Assembly: GCA_963802795.1 (NCBI GenBank)
Contig: CAWDJV010000005.1
Span: forward strand, 620,001-684,000
Length of the DNA stretch: 64,000 nucleotides
Origin: JAIBJN01 sp963802795
Lineage (GTDB): Bacteria > Actinomycetota > Thermoleophilia > Gaiellales > Gaiellaceae
Direction of reading: 5' to 3'
The notes below the pieces were generated by a model. That model searched no databases. It was not told the DNA's origin and worked only from the letters and a program-made list of their open reading frames with translations. Shown one piece after another: positions 33,287-42,749 of the stretch; the first letter of the stretch is position 1; every line of letters begins with the position of its first letter. Position numbers and translations under genes: made by a program.

Positions 33287-34647
33287 ATGCCGTCCGTCGA
33301 GGCCGCCGAGCTTGTCGAGCGGATCTGGGCGCGCGACGCGTCGCTCTGGACGGACGCCGACGAGGCGCGCTGGCTCGGCTGGCTCGACGAGCCGATGCGG
33401 ATGCTCGGCCGACTGGCTGAGCTCGATGCGCTCGCAGAAGACGCGGCGGGCTTCGAGGACGTCGTCCTGCTCGGAATGGGCGGCTCGAGCCTCGCACCGG
33501 AGGTCTTTCGCCGGGCGTCGGGCGCCGAGAGGTTCCACGTGCTCGACACGACCCACCCCGCAGCGGTGCGCCGGCTGGCGGAGGAGCTCGATCTCGAGCG
33601 GACGCTCTTCGTCGTCGCGTCGAAGTCGGGCTCCACGCTCGAGACGCGCTGCCACCTCGACTTCTTCTGGGAGGCCTCGGGCGAGCGCGGCGAGCGCTTC
33701 GCGGCGATCACGGACCCCGGCTCGGAGCTGGAAACGCTCGCGACCGAGCGCGGTTTCCGGGCTGTTTTCCTCGGCGAGCCGACGATCGGGGGCCGCTACT
33801 CGGCGCTCTCGGTGTTCGGGCTCGTTCCGGCCGCGCTCATGGGGGCCGGCGTGCCCGTGCTCCTCGAAGCGGCGGTGAACATGGCGGCGCGATGCCGAAG
33901 CGCCGAGAACCCGGGCACCGAGCTCGGGCTTCGGCTGGGCGCGGGGTGGCTCGACGGCCGTGACAAGGTGGTCTTCGGGAACCCGCACGGCCTCGGGCTC
34001 TGGCTCGAGCAGCTGATCGCCGAGTCGACCGGGAAGGAGGGCAAGGGGCTCGTGCCGGCCCCCGAGAACTCCCCCGAGGGTGCCGATCGCCAGGAGGTCG
34101 AGCTCAGGCTCGACGACGGGCTCGGCGCCGAGCTCTACCGCTGGGAGTTCGCCGTCGCCGTGGCCGGGACGGTGCTCGCCATCAACCCGTTCGTCCAGCC
34201 CAACGTCCAGGAGGCGAAGGATCGCACCTCCGAGGTCCTTTCCGGCCAGGTCCAAGTGCCTGGCACCGGGACGGGGCCGGAAGGGACGGTGGAGGAGCTG
34301 CTCGCCGGCGCTCGGCCGGGCGACTACGTCTCGATCCTGGCGTTCGTCGACCCCGCGCGCGAGGAGAAGCTCGCGCCGCTCGTCGCCCGAGCCCGCGAGA
34401 CCGGGTGCGTCGTCACCGTCGGGCTCGGTCCGCGCTACCTCCATTCCACGGGCCAGCTGCACAAGGGCGGCCCGGCGACGGGTCGGTTCGTCCAGGTGGT
34501 GGACGATCCCGGCGAGGAGCTCCCGATTCCCGGGAGGCCGTTCGGCTTCGGCACGTTGATCCGTGCCCAGGCCGAGGGTGACCTCGCCGCCCTCCGCGAG
34601 CGCGGACGCCCTATCGTTCGCGTCGAACTCGACGACCTGGAGGCGCT

Positions 34648-34651
<4 letters not shown>
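33287..34651 (+). CDS. pgi: Glucose-6-phosphate isomerase
   Basis: 454 aa from ATG 33287, two bases after tal. SIS-type isomerase motifs: VVLLGMGGSSLAPEVFR, VVASKSGSTLETR, FLGEPTIGGRYSALSVFGLV (the PGI signature region), and a C-terminal YLHSTGQLHKGGP with the catalytic His. Shorter than the E. coli enzyme (about 550), as in many Actinobacteria where pgi sits beside tal. Interconverts glucose-6-P and fructose-6-P. The stop overlaps gnd (ATGA). Confidence 0.92.
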
Positions 34652-35534
<883 letters not shown>

Positions 35535-35538
<4 letters not shown>

Positions 35539-37049
35539 CCCAGGTCGCCGCAGAGACGAACCCCCTGCTCGAGGGGCTGACGGCGCGGAGGTCTCCGGAC
35601 CCCTGCGTGCTCGTGATCTTCGGGGCCTCGGGCGACCTCACGCAGCGGAAGCTGATGCCGGCGCTCTACTCCCTCGCCTTCCGGCGCCTGCTCCCCGAGC
35701 ACTTCGGCGTCGTCGGCGTCTCCCGCACCGAGATGACCACCGAGGAGTTCCGGGAGCAGATGCGACAGGCGATCGAGGAGCACTCCCGCGACGAGTTCCG
35801 CACCGACGTCTGGGAGACTCTCGCCGAGGGTCTTCACTACGTCTCTGCGAGCTTCGGCGAGCCCGACGGCCCGGAGCCGCTCGTCGCAGCCCTGAACGAG
35901 CTCGACGAGACACGCGGGACGCGCGGCAACCGCGTCTACTACCTCGCCGTCCCGCCGGGCGCGTTCGACGACATCGTCACCGCGATCGGCCGCTCGCGCT
36001 CGACCGGCGGCTGGACACGCCTCATCGTCGAGAAGCCGTTCGGGCACGACCTCGAGAGCGGCCGCGAGCTGAACGACCTCGTCCGTACCTACTACGAGGA
36101 GAGCGAGATCTTCCGGATCGACCATTACCTCGGCAAGGAGACCGTGCAGAACATGCTCGTCCTCCGCTTTGCCAACGGCATCTTCGAGCCGATCTGGAAC
36201 CGCCAGTTCATCGACCACGTTCAGATCACGGTCGCCGAGTCGCTCGGCATCGAAGGCCGCGCAAGCTTTTACGAGCAGGCAGGGGCCGTTCGCGACGTCG
36301 TCCAGAACCACATGCTGCAGCTCGTCGCGCTGACCGCGATGGAGCCGCCGATCGACTTCGAGGCCGAGTCGGTACGGAACGAGAAGGTCAAGGTGCTCCG
36401 CGGGCTGCACACGCCGGGGCCCAAGCACGTCGTTCGCGGCCAGTACGGGCCGGGCTTTGTCGAAGGCGAAGCCGTGCCCGGCTACCGCGAGGAGGAGGGC
36501 GTCGCGCCCGAATCCCAGACGGAGACGTACGTGGCCGCGAAGCTCTTCGTCGACAACTGGCGCTGGGCCGACACGCCCTTCTACGTTCGCACCGGCAAGC
36601 GCCTGGCGCGGCGCGAGACCACGATCGCCATCCAGTTCAAGCGGGCGCCGCATCCGCCGTTCGAGGTCGACGAGGCCGAGGGCCTCCGGCCGAACGTCCT
36701 CCTCATCCACATCCAGCCCGACGAGGGCGTCTCTCTCGCCGTGGGGGCGAAGGTGCCGGGGCAGGGGCTCTCGATCCGCACCGTGCACATGGACTTCCTC
36801 TACGGCGGCTCGTTCCGCGTGGGGCTGCCGGAGGCCTACGAGCGCCTGATCCTCGACTGCCTGCGGGGCGACGCGACGCTCTTCACGCGGGCCGACGAGG
36901 TCGAGGAGCAGTGGGCGATCGTGGACGCGATGGTGGCCCCGTGGCGGCGCGACCGGCCGCACTTCCCCAACTACGCGGCGGGGACGTGGGGGCCAGCATC
37001 AGCCGACGAGCTCCTCCGGCGCGACGGCCGCTCCTGGCGCCGCCACTAG
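35535..37049 (+). CDS. zwf: Glucose-6-phosphate 1-dehydrogenase
   Basis: 504 aa from TTG 35535, whose last two bases belong to the gnd stop (TTGA). The NADP motif is VIFGASGDLTQRKLMPALY and the active-site signature RIDHYLGKETVQNML. Other landmarks: IVEKPFGHD, YEQAGAVRDVVQNHMLQL and FYVRTGKRLARRET. First enzyme of the oxidative pentose-phosphate pathway. Its assembly factor OpcA is encoded just beyond repeat copy C. Confidence 0.95.
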
Positions 37050-37050
37050 G

Positions 37051-37218
37051 CTAGTGCCCCATCAGGCAATACACGCCTGCTCCTGCCCCGCGATCACGCG
37101 GCGCCTGAGCCCACCCTCGCCCTTAGCAAGGCTTCTAGCCTTGCCTGCGGACGAGTGCGGTCTCATGCTTGGTGCTCGCGACGCAGGCGCGGGGCAGCAT
37201 TACCTGAAGGAGCACTAG
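37051..37218. repeat. Palindromic repeat, full copy C (168 bp)
   Basis: Bounded by CTAG at both ends. Outer arms GTGCCCCATCAGG and CCTGAAGGAGCAC pair with two mismatches; CTGCCCCGC pairs with GCGGGGCAG. The central hairpin is GCAAGGC/GCCTTGC; copy B has CCAAGGC/GCCTTGG there, a compensating pair of changes. It separates zwf (stop two bases before) from opcA, whose GTG start uses the last base of the repeat. Confidence 0.85.
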
Positions 37219-38084
37219 TGACCGCGACGTCCGTCCGCGAGATCGAACGGGAGCTGGCCGAGCTTCGCGAGGCCTCGACGGAGCCCGGCGCGCCCCCGCG
37301 CCTGCGGACGAGCGTCCTGACCCACATCGCCTGGGTGCCCGAGCAGTGGGTCGAGGCGGCGACGGGCACCCTCGCCGGCCTGGCGGAGCGCCATCCGTCG
37401 CGGACGATCATCCTCGTCCCTTCTCCGGACGACGACTCCGACGCGCTCGAGGGAGAGGTCGACTACCGCTGCTTCGTGCGCGGCGGGCAGGAGCAGGAGG
37501 TCTGCTCGGAGGTGATCTCGCTGCGGCTCGGCGGGTCGCGGGCGGCCGCGCCGGCGAGCGTCGTCGTTCCGCTCCTCGTCTCCGACCTCCCGGTGTTCCT
37601 GCGCTGGCGCGGCCCGCTGCCCTTCGGCGCGCCCGAGCTCGAGCAGCTCACCGGAGTCGCGGACCGCCTCGTGGTGGACTCGCGGGAGTGGCCCGCCGTC
37701 CGCGACGACTACGCGCGGCTTCCGTCCCTCTTCGACAGGATCACCGTCTCGGACATCGCGTGGGGGCGGACGCTTCCCTGGCGGGCGGCGGTGGCCGAGC
37801 TCTGGCCGGACGTCGGCGACGCGTCGGTCGTCCGCGTCGCCGGGCCCGAGCCCGAGGCGCTCCTCCTCTGCGCCTGGCTCTGCGAGCGTCTTCAGCGAGA
37901 GGTTCAGCTGGAGCACGAGCCCGCGGACGAGGTCGAGCTCGTGGTCGTGGACGGGCTCGAAGCGAGCCCCGTTCGTCCCGAGCCGCAGACGCCCAGCGAC
38001 CTTCTCTCCGACCAGCTCGAGGTCTTCGCCCGCGACCGGGTCTACGAGGAGGCCGTACGCAGCTTCTCGTCGGCGACGACCTAG
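37218..38084 (+). CDS. opcA: Glucose-6-phosphate dehydrogenase assembly protein OpcA
   Basis: 288 aa from GTG 37218; the frame is open upstream across the repeat but only from 37218 does family-like sequence begin (VREIERELAELRE). OpcA features: LRTSVLTHIAWVPEQW, then GLAERHPSRTIILVPSP, VCSEVISLRLGG, VVPLLVSDLPVFLRWRG and a C-terminal AWGRTLPWRAAVAELW. It stimulates Zwf activity or oligomer assembly in cyanobacteria and Actinobacteria. Followed by pgl with overlapping ends. Confidence 0.88.
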   Translation: MTATSVREIERELAELREASTEPGAPPRLRTSVLTHIAWVPEQWVEAATGTLAGLAERHPSRTIILVPSPDDDSDALEGEVDYRCFVRGGQEQEVCSEVISLRLGGSRAAAPASVVVPLLVSDLPVFLRWRGPLPFGAPELEQLTGVADRLVVDSREWPAVRDDYARLPSLFDRITVSDIAWGRTLPWRAAVAELWPDVGDASVVRVAGPEPEALLLCAWLCERLQREVQLEHEPADEVELVVVDGLEASPVRPEPQTPSDLLSDQLEVFARDRVYEEAVRSFSSATT

Positions 38085-38680
38085 TCGAGCTCGCTTCCGG
38101 GTGGATCGCCGGGCGGTCGCGCGGGCGCGCGCCCTTTCGGGTGGCGCTGGCGGGCGGCTCGACGCCGCGGGCTGTCTACGAGCGGCTGGCGGGCTTGCCG
38201 CTCGACTGGGATGCCTGGCACGTCTGGTGGAGCGACGAGCGGCTCGTTCCGCCCGATCACCCGGACGCGAACGAGCGAATGGCGCGCGAGGCGCTCCTCG
38301 GGCCCGTGGCGGTCCCCGAGGCGCACGTGCACCCGCTGCGCTCGGAGGGCGTCGAGCTCCCCGACAGCTTCGACCTGGTCCTGCTCGGCCTCGGCCGGGA
38401 CGGGCACACGGCGTCGCTCTTCCCGCGTCACGACGCCGAGCTCGCCGACCCGGGACCGATCGTCTTCGTCCCGGAACCGGGCCTGCCCCCGCCGCACCCG
38501 CGGCTCACCTTCTCCCTCGGGTACCTGAACGCGCAGCCCCTGGTCGCGTTCCTCGTCGCGGGCGCGGAGAAGCGCGAGGTCCTGGCCCGGGTGCTCGCCG
38601 GCGACGAGGCTCTCCCGGCCGCGCGGGTGCGCGCCGAGGAGACGGTCGTCCTCGCCGACGAGGCCTCCGCCCCCAAGTAG
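38057..38680 (+). CDS. pgl: 6-phosphogluconolactonase, start codon not evident
   Basis: About 207 aa in the frame ending at 38680. The family is clear: FRVALAGGSTPRAVYERLAG, WWSDERLVPPDHPDANERM, and LVLLGLGRDGHTASLFP. Homology extends left to TQLLVGDDLVELASGWIAG, overlapping the opcA end, but no ATG/GTG/TTG is in frame there. A GAGGAGG element (38045-38052) lies just before ACG 38057, which I use as the nominal start; either a rare start codon or a base error hides the true one. Hydrolyses 6-phosphogluconolactone, completing the oxidative branch. Confidence 0.8.
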   Translation, partial: TQLLVGDDLVELASGWIAGRSRGRAPFRVALAGGSTPRAVYERLAGLPLDWDAWHVWWSDERLVPPDHPDANERMAREALLGPVAVPEAHVHPLRSEGVELPDSFDLVLLGLGRDGHTASLFPRHDAELADPGPIVFVPEPGLPPPHPRLTFSLGYLNAQPLVAFLVAGAEKREVLARVLAGDEALPAARVRAEETVVLADEASAPK

Positions 38681-38687
38681 CAGGCTT

Positions 38688-39809
38688 TTACTCGGACAGG
38701 GCGTGCTCGAGCCACTCGGCCACGGCGAGGACGAGCCCGTCCTCGTTCGGGCGCGCGGCCACCTGGATCGAGGCCGGGAGGCCGTCCTCCGCGGGGCCGC
38801 TCGGGAGGGCGAGCGCCGGCCAGCCGAGCCCGTTGAACGGGCGGGTGAGCATGAGCATCCGCTCGCGGAGCGCCAGGTCGCCGATCCCGACGGGCGGGGC
38901 GACCATCGGCATCGTCGGCGTGAGGAGGACGTCGAAGCCTTCGAGTGCTTCGAGCGCCCGCCCGCGGTACGCCTCCCGCTCGGCGTGCGAGGCGTCGACC
39001 TCCTCGTCGGTGACCGCGAGCGCCGCCTCCACCTTGCGCCGGACGTTCTCGCCGTAGAGGTCGGCATGCTCGGCGAAGAGCTCGCGATGGACGTCCGCGG
39101 CCTCGGCCTGGAACGCGGGGTTCAGGTCTCCCGGGAGGGGAAAGTCGATCCGCTCGGCCTGCGGAAGCAACGCCGCCGTCTTCTCGACGCGAGCACGGAC
39201 GAGCGGATCGGCGTGCTCCGTCCACGCGACCGCCGCCCGCACCTCGCGGCCGGACGTGTCGAGCGGCTCGACGGCCTCCGTCCCGAGCAGGTCCATCATC
39301 TGCGCCAGCCCGTGCACCTCGCGGCCCATGGGCCCGACCGTGTCGAAGCTCGGGGCGAGCGGGAAGACTCCGTCGACCGGCACGACGCCGTGCGTCGGCT
39401 TGAAGCCCGCGATTCCGCAGCAGGCGGCAGGGAGCCGCACCGACCCGGCGCTGTCGGTGCCGAGCGCGACGTCGCAGAGGCGGGCTGCGAGCGCCGCCGC
39501 GTTGCCGCCGCTCGAGCCGCCCGGGATGCGGCTCGGGTCGAGAGGGTTCACGACGGCGCCGAAGTGAGGGTTGTCGGACGTGATCCCGTAGGCGAACTCG
39601 TGCAGGTTCGTCTTCCCGACGACGACGTAGCCGGCCTCCTCGAGCCGTTCGACCGACGAGGCCGAGCGCTCGGGCACGTGGTCGCGGAAGATCGCCGAGC
39701 CGTAGGTCGTCGTCAGTCCCGCGGTGTCGATCAGGTCCTTGACCGCGAGCGCGATGCCCGGCGGTCGCGTCTCGGGCGCCGCGAGAAACGCCCGGTAGGG
39801 GTCAGCCAA
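38688..39809 (-). CDS. Amidase (amidase-signature family)
   Basis: 373 aa from TTG 39809. Catalytic Lys-cisSer-Ser triad: Lys in GIALAVKDLIDTAG, the Gly/Ser signature IPGGSSGGNAAALAA, and the nucleophile region DVALGTDSAGSVRLPAA with CGIAGFKPTHG. Shorter than GatA (about 480), and no gatB/gatC neighbours, so a hydrolase of small amides rather than the tRNA amidotransferase subunit is likely. Substrate unknown. Overlaps the small membrane ORF by eight bases. Confidence 0.87.
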   Translation of the reverse strand: MADPYRAFLAAPETRPPGIALAVKDLIDTAGLTTTYGSAIFRDHVPERSASSVERLEEAGYVVVGKTNLHEFAYGITSDNPHFGAVVNPLDPSRIPGGSSGGNAAALAARLCDVALGTDSAGSVRLPAACCGIAGFKPTHGVVPVDGVFPLAPSFDTVGPMGREVHGLAQMMDLLGTEAVEPLDTSGREVRAAVAWTEHADPLVRARVEKTAALLPQAERIDFPLPGDLNPAFQAEAADVHRELFAEHADLYGENVRRKVEAALAVTDEEVDASHAEREAYRGRALEALEGFDVLLTPTMPMVAPPVGIGDLALRERMLMLTRPFNGLGWPALALPSGPAEDGLPASIQVAARPNEDGLVLAVAEWLEHALSE

Positions 39810-39918
39810 CCGCGTCGTAGATGAGCGCGACGGCGACCGAGCCGGCCAGGAGCAGGAGCGCGACGCCGAAGAGCAGAAGCCCGAGGCGCATGTTCTTGCG
39901 GGCGAGCTCGGGGTCCAG
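39802..39918 (-). CDS. Very small single-span membrane protein
   Basis: Frame of 38 codons between ctaB and the amidase: LDPELARKN then MRLGLLLFGVALLLLAGSVA and a short end VALIYDAVG. One clean transmembrane helix. Starts either at CTG 39918 directly after the ctaB stop, or at ATG 39891 (29 aa). Tiny helical subunits are common in cytochrome oxidase clusters, so a small oxidase-associated peptide is possible; that is inference from position only. Confidence 0.45.
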   Translation of the reverse strand: MDPELARKNMRLGLLLFGVALLLLAGSVAVALIYDAVG

Positions 39919-41124
39919 CTAGCCGACCAGCACCGGGTCGATCGCCATGGCGACGAAGAGGAGTGCGAGATAGGCGAGCGAGTAGCTGAAGAGGCGGCGC
40001 GCGCGCACGGGGGTCGTCTGCCGTTGGAGCGCGACTGCGAGACCGACGAAAACGAGCCCGAGGACGGCCGCCGAGACGAGGTACACCGGCCCGAGCGTCC
40101 GCCCGAGAACCGGCAGGAGCGTGATCGCCAGGAGCACGACCGAGTAGCGAACGATCGAGCGCGCCGTCGCCCGCTCGCCCCGCACCACCGGCAGCATCGG
40201 GATCCCGGCCTCCGCGTAGTCGCGCTTGATGAGGAGCGCGAGCGCCCAGAAGTGCGGCGGCGTCCAGAAGAAGACGATCAGGAAGAGCGCGAGCGCCGTC
40301 AGGGTCAGGTCGCCTGTCGCCGCGGCCCACCCGACGAGCGGCGGCACGGCGCCGGCGGCGCCGCCGATGACGATGTTCTGGGGCGTCGAGCGCTTGAGCC
40401 AGCGCGTGTAGACGAGCACGTAGAAGAGGTTCCCCGCCAGCGCGAGCAGCGCGGCGAGCACGTTCACGAAGCTCGTCAGGACGACGTAGGAGAGCGCCGA
40501 GAGGGCAAGGCCGAACTCGAGCGCCCGCTCCGGCGGCACCCGGCCCGCCGCCACCGGCCGACGCGCAGTGCGCGCCATGCGTGTGTCGATGTCGCTGTCG
40601 AGCACGTGGTTGAGGGCGCTCGCTCCTCCGCACGCGAGAGCCAGTCCCCCGAGCGTGGCGAGCGCCAGGCCCGCCGACGGGAGCCCGCCCGCGCCGACGA
40701 TCATCCCGCCGGCGCCGGTGATGAGGAGGAGCACCATGATCCGAGGCTTGGTGAGCGTCAGGTAGTCGCGCCACGAGCCGGCCCGCGCCGCTCGTCCTCC
40801 CCGGAAGGCCACGGCGGTCGCGACCGAGGCCGCCGCCAGGGCGAAAGCGCCCAGAGCCATGTGGAGCCAGGCGGGCGCGTCCGCGAGCGCGGCAAGCCCC
40901 GCAGCGGAGAAGAGGACGAACGCAGAAGCGGCGGCTCCGAGGAGCTCGGGCCGGTCCGGATGCGCGAGCCGGGCCGCGAGCACGGTCGCCGCGAGGAGCG
41001 CGAGCGTCACATTCGCGGACACGTCGTGGGCGAGCCCCCACGAGCCTGTCGCCACCACCACTGCCGTTCCGGCGGTCGCCGCGAGCGCGATCAGGCGGAG
41101 CCAGGGCCCGGGCCGAGGGGTCAT
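39919..41124 (-). CDS. ctaB: Protoheme IX farnesyltransferase (heme O synthase) with N-terminal membrane extension
   Basis: 401 aa from ATG 41124, against about 290-300 for typical CtaB. The C-terminal 285 residues are UbiA-type: YLTLTKPRIMVLLLITGAGG, NHVLDSDIDTRMARTARRP (first Asp-rich motif N-D-x3-D-like), and DYAEAGIPMLPVVRG. The N-terminal 110 residues hold about four helices (LIALAATAGTAVVVATGSWG, VTLALLAATVLAARL, a third, and LHMALGAFALAAASVATAVA) resembling half of a CtaA/COX15 heme A synthase. It makes heme O for the oxidase encoded upstream; the stop/start overlap with ctaD is four bases. Confidence 0.9.
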   Translation of the reverse strand: MTPRPGPWLRLIALAATAGTAVVVATGSWGLAHDVSANVTLALLAATVLAARLAHPDRPELLGAAASAFVLFSAAGLAALADAPAWLHMALGAFALAAASVATAVAFRGGRAARAGSWRDYLTLTKPRIMVLLLITGAGGMIVGAGGLPSAGLALATLGGLALACGGASALNHVLDSDIDTRMARTARRPVAAGRVPPERALEFGLALSALSYVVLTSFVNVLAALLALAGNLFYVLVYTRWLKRSTPQNIVIGGAAGAVPPLVGWAAATGDLTLTALALFLIVFFWTPPHFWALALLIKRDYAEAGIPMLPVVRGERATARSIVRYSVVLLAITLLPVLGRTLGPVYLVSAAVLGLVFVGLAVALQRQTTPVRARRLFSYSLAYLALLFVAMAIDPVLVG

Positions 41125-42749
41125 GCCCTTCGCTCCCCCATCCGAAGCCGCAGGTCCCGGAGAGGCCGCGCGCTCGACACGTAGGGCACCTTGTCGAAGT
41201 TGTACGCGGGCGGCGGCGAGGTTGTGTACCACTCGAGCGTGTCGGCCTTCCAGGGGTCGTTGCCGACGCGCGCGCCGCTCCGCCAGCTCTTCGTGGCGTT
41301 CCAGACGAAGACGAGCAGAGCGATGCCCATGAGGAAGGCGCCGAGGGTCGAGACGAGGTTGTACCACTCGAAGAGCCCCTCGCGGTCGTACGTGTAGACG
41401 CGGCGCGGCATCCCCATGAGGCCGAGCATGTGCTGCGGCAGGAACGCCGCGTTGAAGCCGATGAACATGAGCCAGAAATGGGTCACCGCGAGACGCTCGT
41501 CGTACATGCGCCCCGTGATCTTCGGGAACCAGTAGTACGTGCCGGCGAAGATGCCGAAGACGGTGCCGCCGAAGAGCACGTAGTGGAAGTGCGCGACGAC
41601 GTAGTAGCTGTCGTGCGCCTGGTAGTCGACCGGATAGGCGGCCAGCATGATCCCCGAGAGGCCGCCCATGGTGAAGAGGGCGATGAACCCGAGGCAGAAG
41701 AGGAGCGGCGCGCGGAACCAGAGCTGGCCCTGCCACAGGGTCGCCAGCCAGTTGAAGATCTTGATCGCCGTCGGGACCGCCACCGCGAACGACGCGATCA
41801 TGAACCACCACTGGAGGGCGTCGGACATCCCCACCGTGAACATGTGGTGCGCCCAGACGAGCATGCTGGCGAAGGCGATGCCGATGGTCGAGAACGCCAC
41901 CGCCTTGTAGCCGAAGATCGGCTTCCGCGAGAAGACGGGGATCACCTCGGAGAGCATCCCCATCGCGGGCAGCACCATGATGTAGACCTCGGGGTGGCCG
42001 AAGAACCAGAACATGTGCTGCCAGAGAATCGCCCCTTCGTGGCCCGTGAAGAAGCTCGTCCCCGCCTGGCGGTCGAGGAGGAGCAGCGTGACGGCCGCCG
42101 AGATGGTCGGCAGGACGAGCACGAGCATCACGGCGTAGGCCTCGATCGTCCAGACGAAGAGCGGGATGCGCATCCAGGTCATCCCGGGGGTGCGCATGTT
42201 GTGGATCGTGACGATGAAGTTGATCGCCCCGGCGAGCGAGGAGAGCGAGGTCATGTGGAGGCCCAGGATCCAGAGGTCCTGGCCGTTGCCGGGGCTGAAC
42301 TCCTCGGTCGAGAGCGGCGTGTACGCGGTCCAGCCCGAGGCGGCGGCGCCGCCGTCGGCGAAGAAGCTGAAGAGGATGACGAGCCCCCCGAGCAGGAAGA
42401 GCCAGTACGAGAGCGCGTTCAGGCGCGGGAACGCCACGTCCTTCGCGCCGATCATGAGGGGGACGAGGTAGTTGCCGAAGCCGGCCAGGATCGGGACGAC
42501 GAAGAGGAAGATCATCATCGTCCCGTGGATCGTGAACAGCTGGTTGTAGGAGTGCTGCGTGACGATGTCGTTGTTCGCCTGCGCCAGCTGCGCGCGCATG
42601 AGCAGGGCCATCAGCCCGGCCGCGAAGAAGAAGAAGAACGAGGTGACCAGGTAGAGGATCCCGATCCGCTTGTGGTCGACGGTGGTGAGCCAGCCCGTCA
42701 CCCGGCCCTCGCGCCAGGTGGGAGCGACCGTCTCCGTGCGGACGGCCAT
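41121..42749 (-). CDS. ctaD: Cytochrome c oxidase subunit I
   Basis: 542 aa, twelve helices. Heme a, a3 and CuB ligands are visible: HGTMMIFLFVVPILAG, WFFGHPEVYIMVLPAMG, VWAHHMFTVG, and YYVVAHFHYVLFGG. The Tyr cross-linked to the CuB His is in HPEVY. Catalytic subunit of the aa3/caa3 oxygen reductase in the cytoplasmic membrane. Its ATG shares one base with the ctaC stop; ctaB overlaps at the other end. No subunit III gene is seen in this window. Confidence 0.96.
   Translation of the reverse strand: MAVRTETVAPTWREGRVTGWLTTVDHKRIGILYLVTSFFFFFAAGLMALLMRAQLAQANNDIVTQHSYNQLFTIHGTMMIFLFVVPILAGFGNYLVPLMIGAKDVAFPRLNALSYWLFLLGGLVILFSFFADGGAAASGWTAYTPLSTEEFSPGNGQDLWILGLHMTSLSSLAGAINFIVTIHNMRTPGMTWMRIPLFVWTIEAYAVMLVLVLPTISAAVTLLLLDRQAGTSFFTGHEGAILWQHMFWFFGHPEVYIMVLPAMGMLSEVIPVFSRKPIFGYKAVAFSTIGIAFASMLVWAHHMFTVGMSDALQWWFMIASFAVAVPTAIKIFNWLATLWQGQLWFRAPLLFCLGFIALFTMGGLSGIMLAAYPVDYQAHDSYYVVAHFHYVLFGGTVFGIFAGTYYWFPKITGRMYDERLAVTHFWLMFIGFNAAFLPQHMLGLMGMPRRVYTYDREGLFEWYNLVSTLGAFLMGIALLVFVWNATKSWRSGARVGNDPWKADTLEWYTTSPPPAYNFDKVPYVSSARPLRDLRLRMGERRA

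Noticed and set aside
28059..33497. A 1,812-codon open frame on the minus strand across the ABC-F, tkt, tal region
   Set aside because: Arg/Pro/Ala-rich shadow sequence with no domains; it overlaps well-supported genes on both strands. High GC leaves long false frames.
41121..41811. N-terminal extension of ctaB to 41811
   Set aside because: The sequence beyond 41124 is a shadow of ctaD; ATG 41124 gives a four-base overlap with the ctaD stop, normal for this genome.
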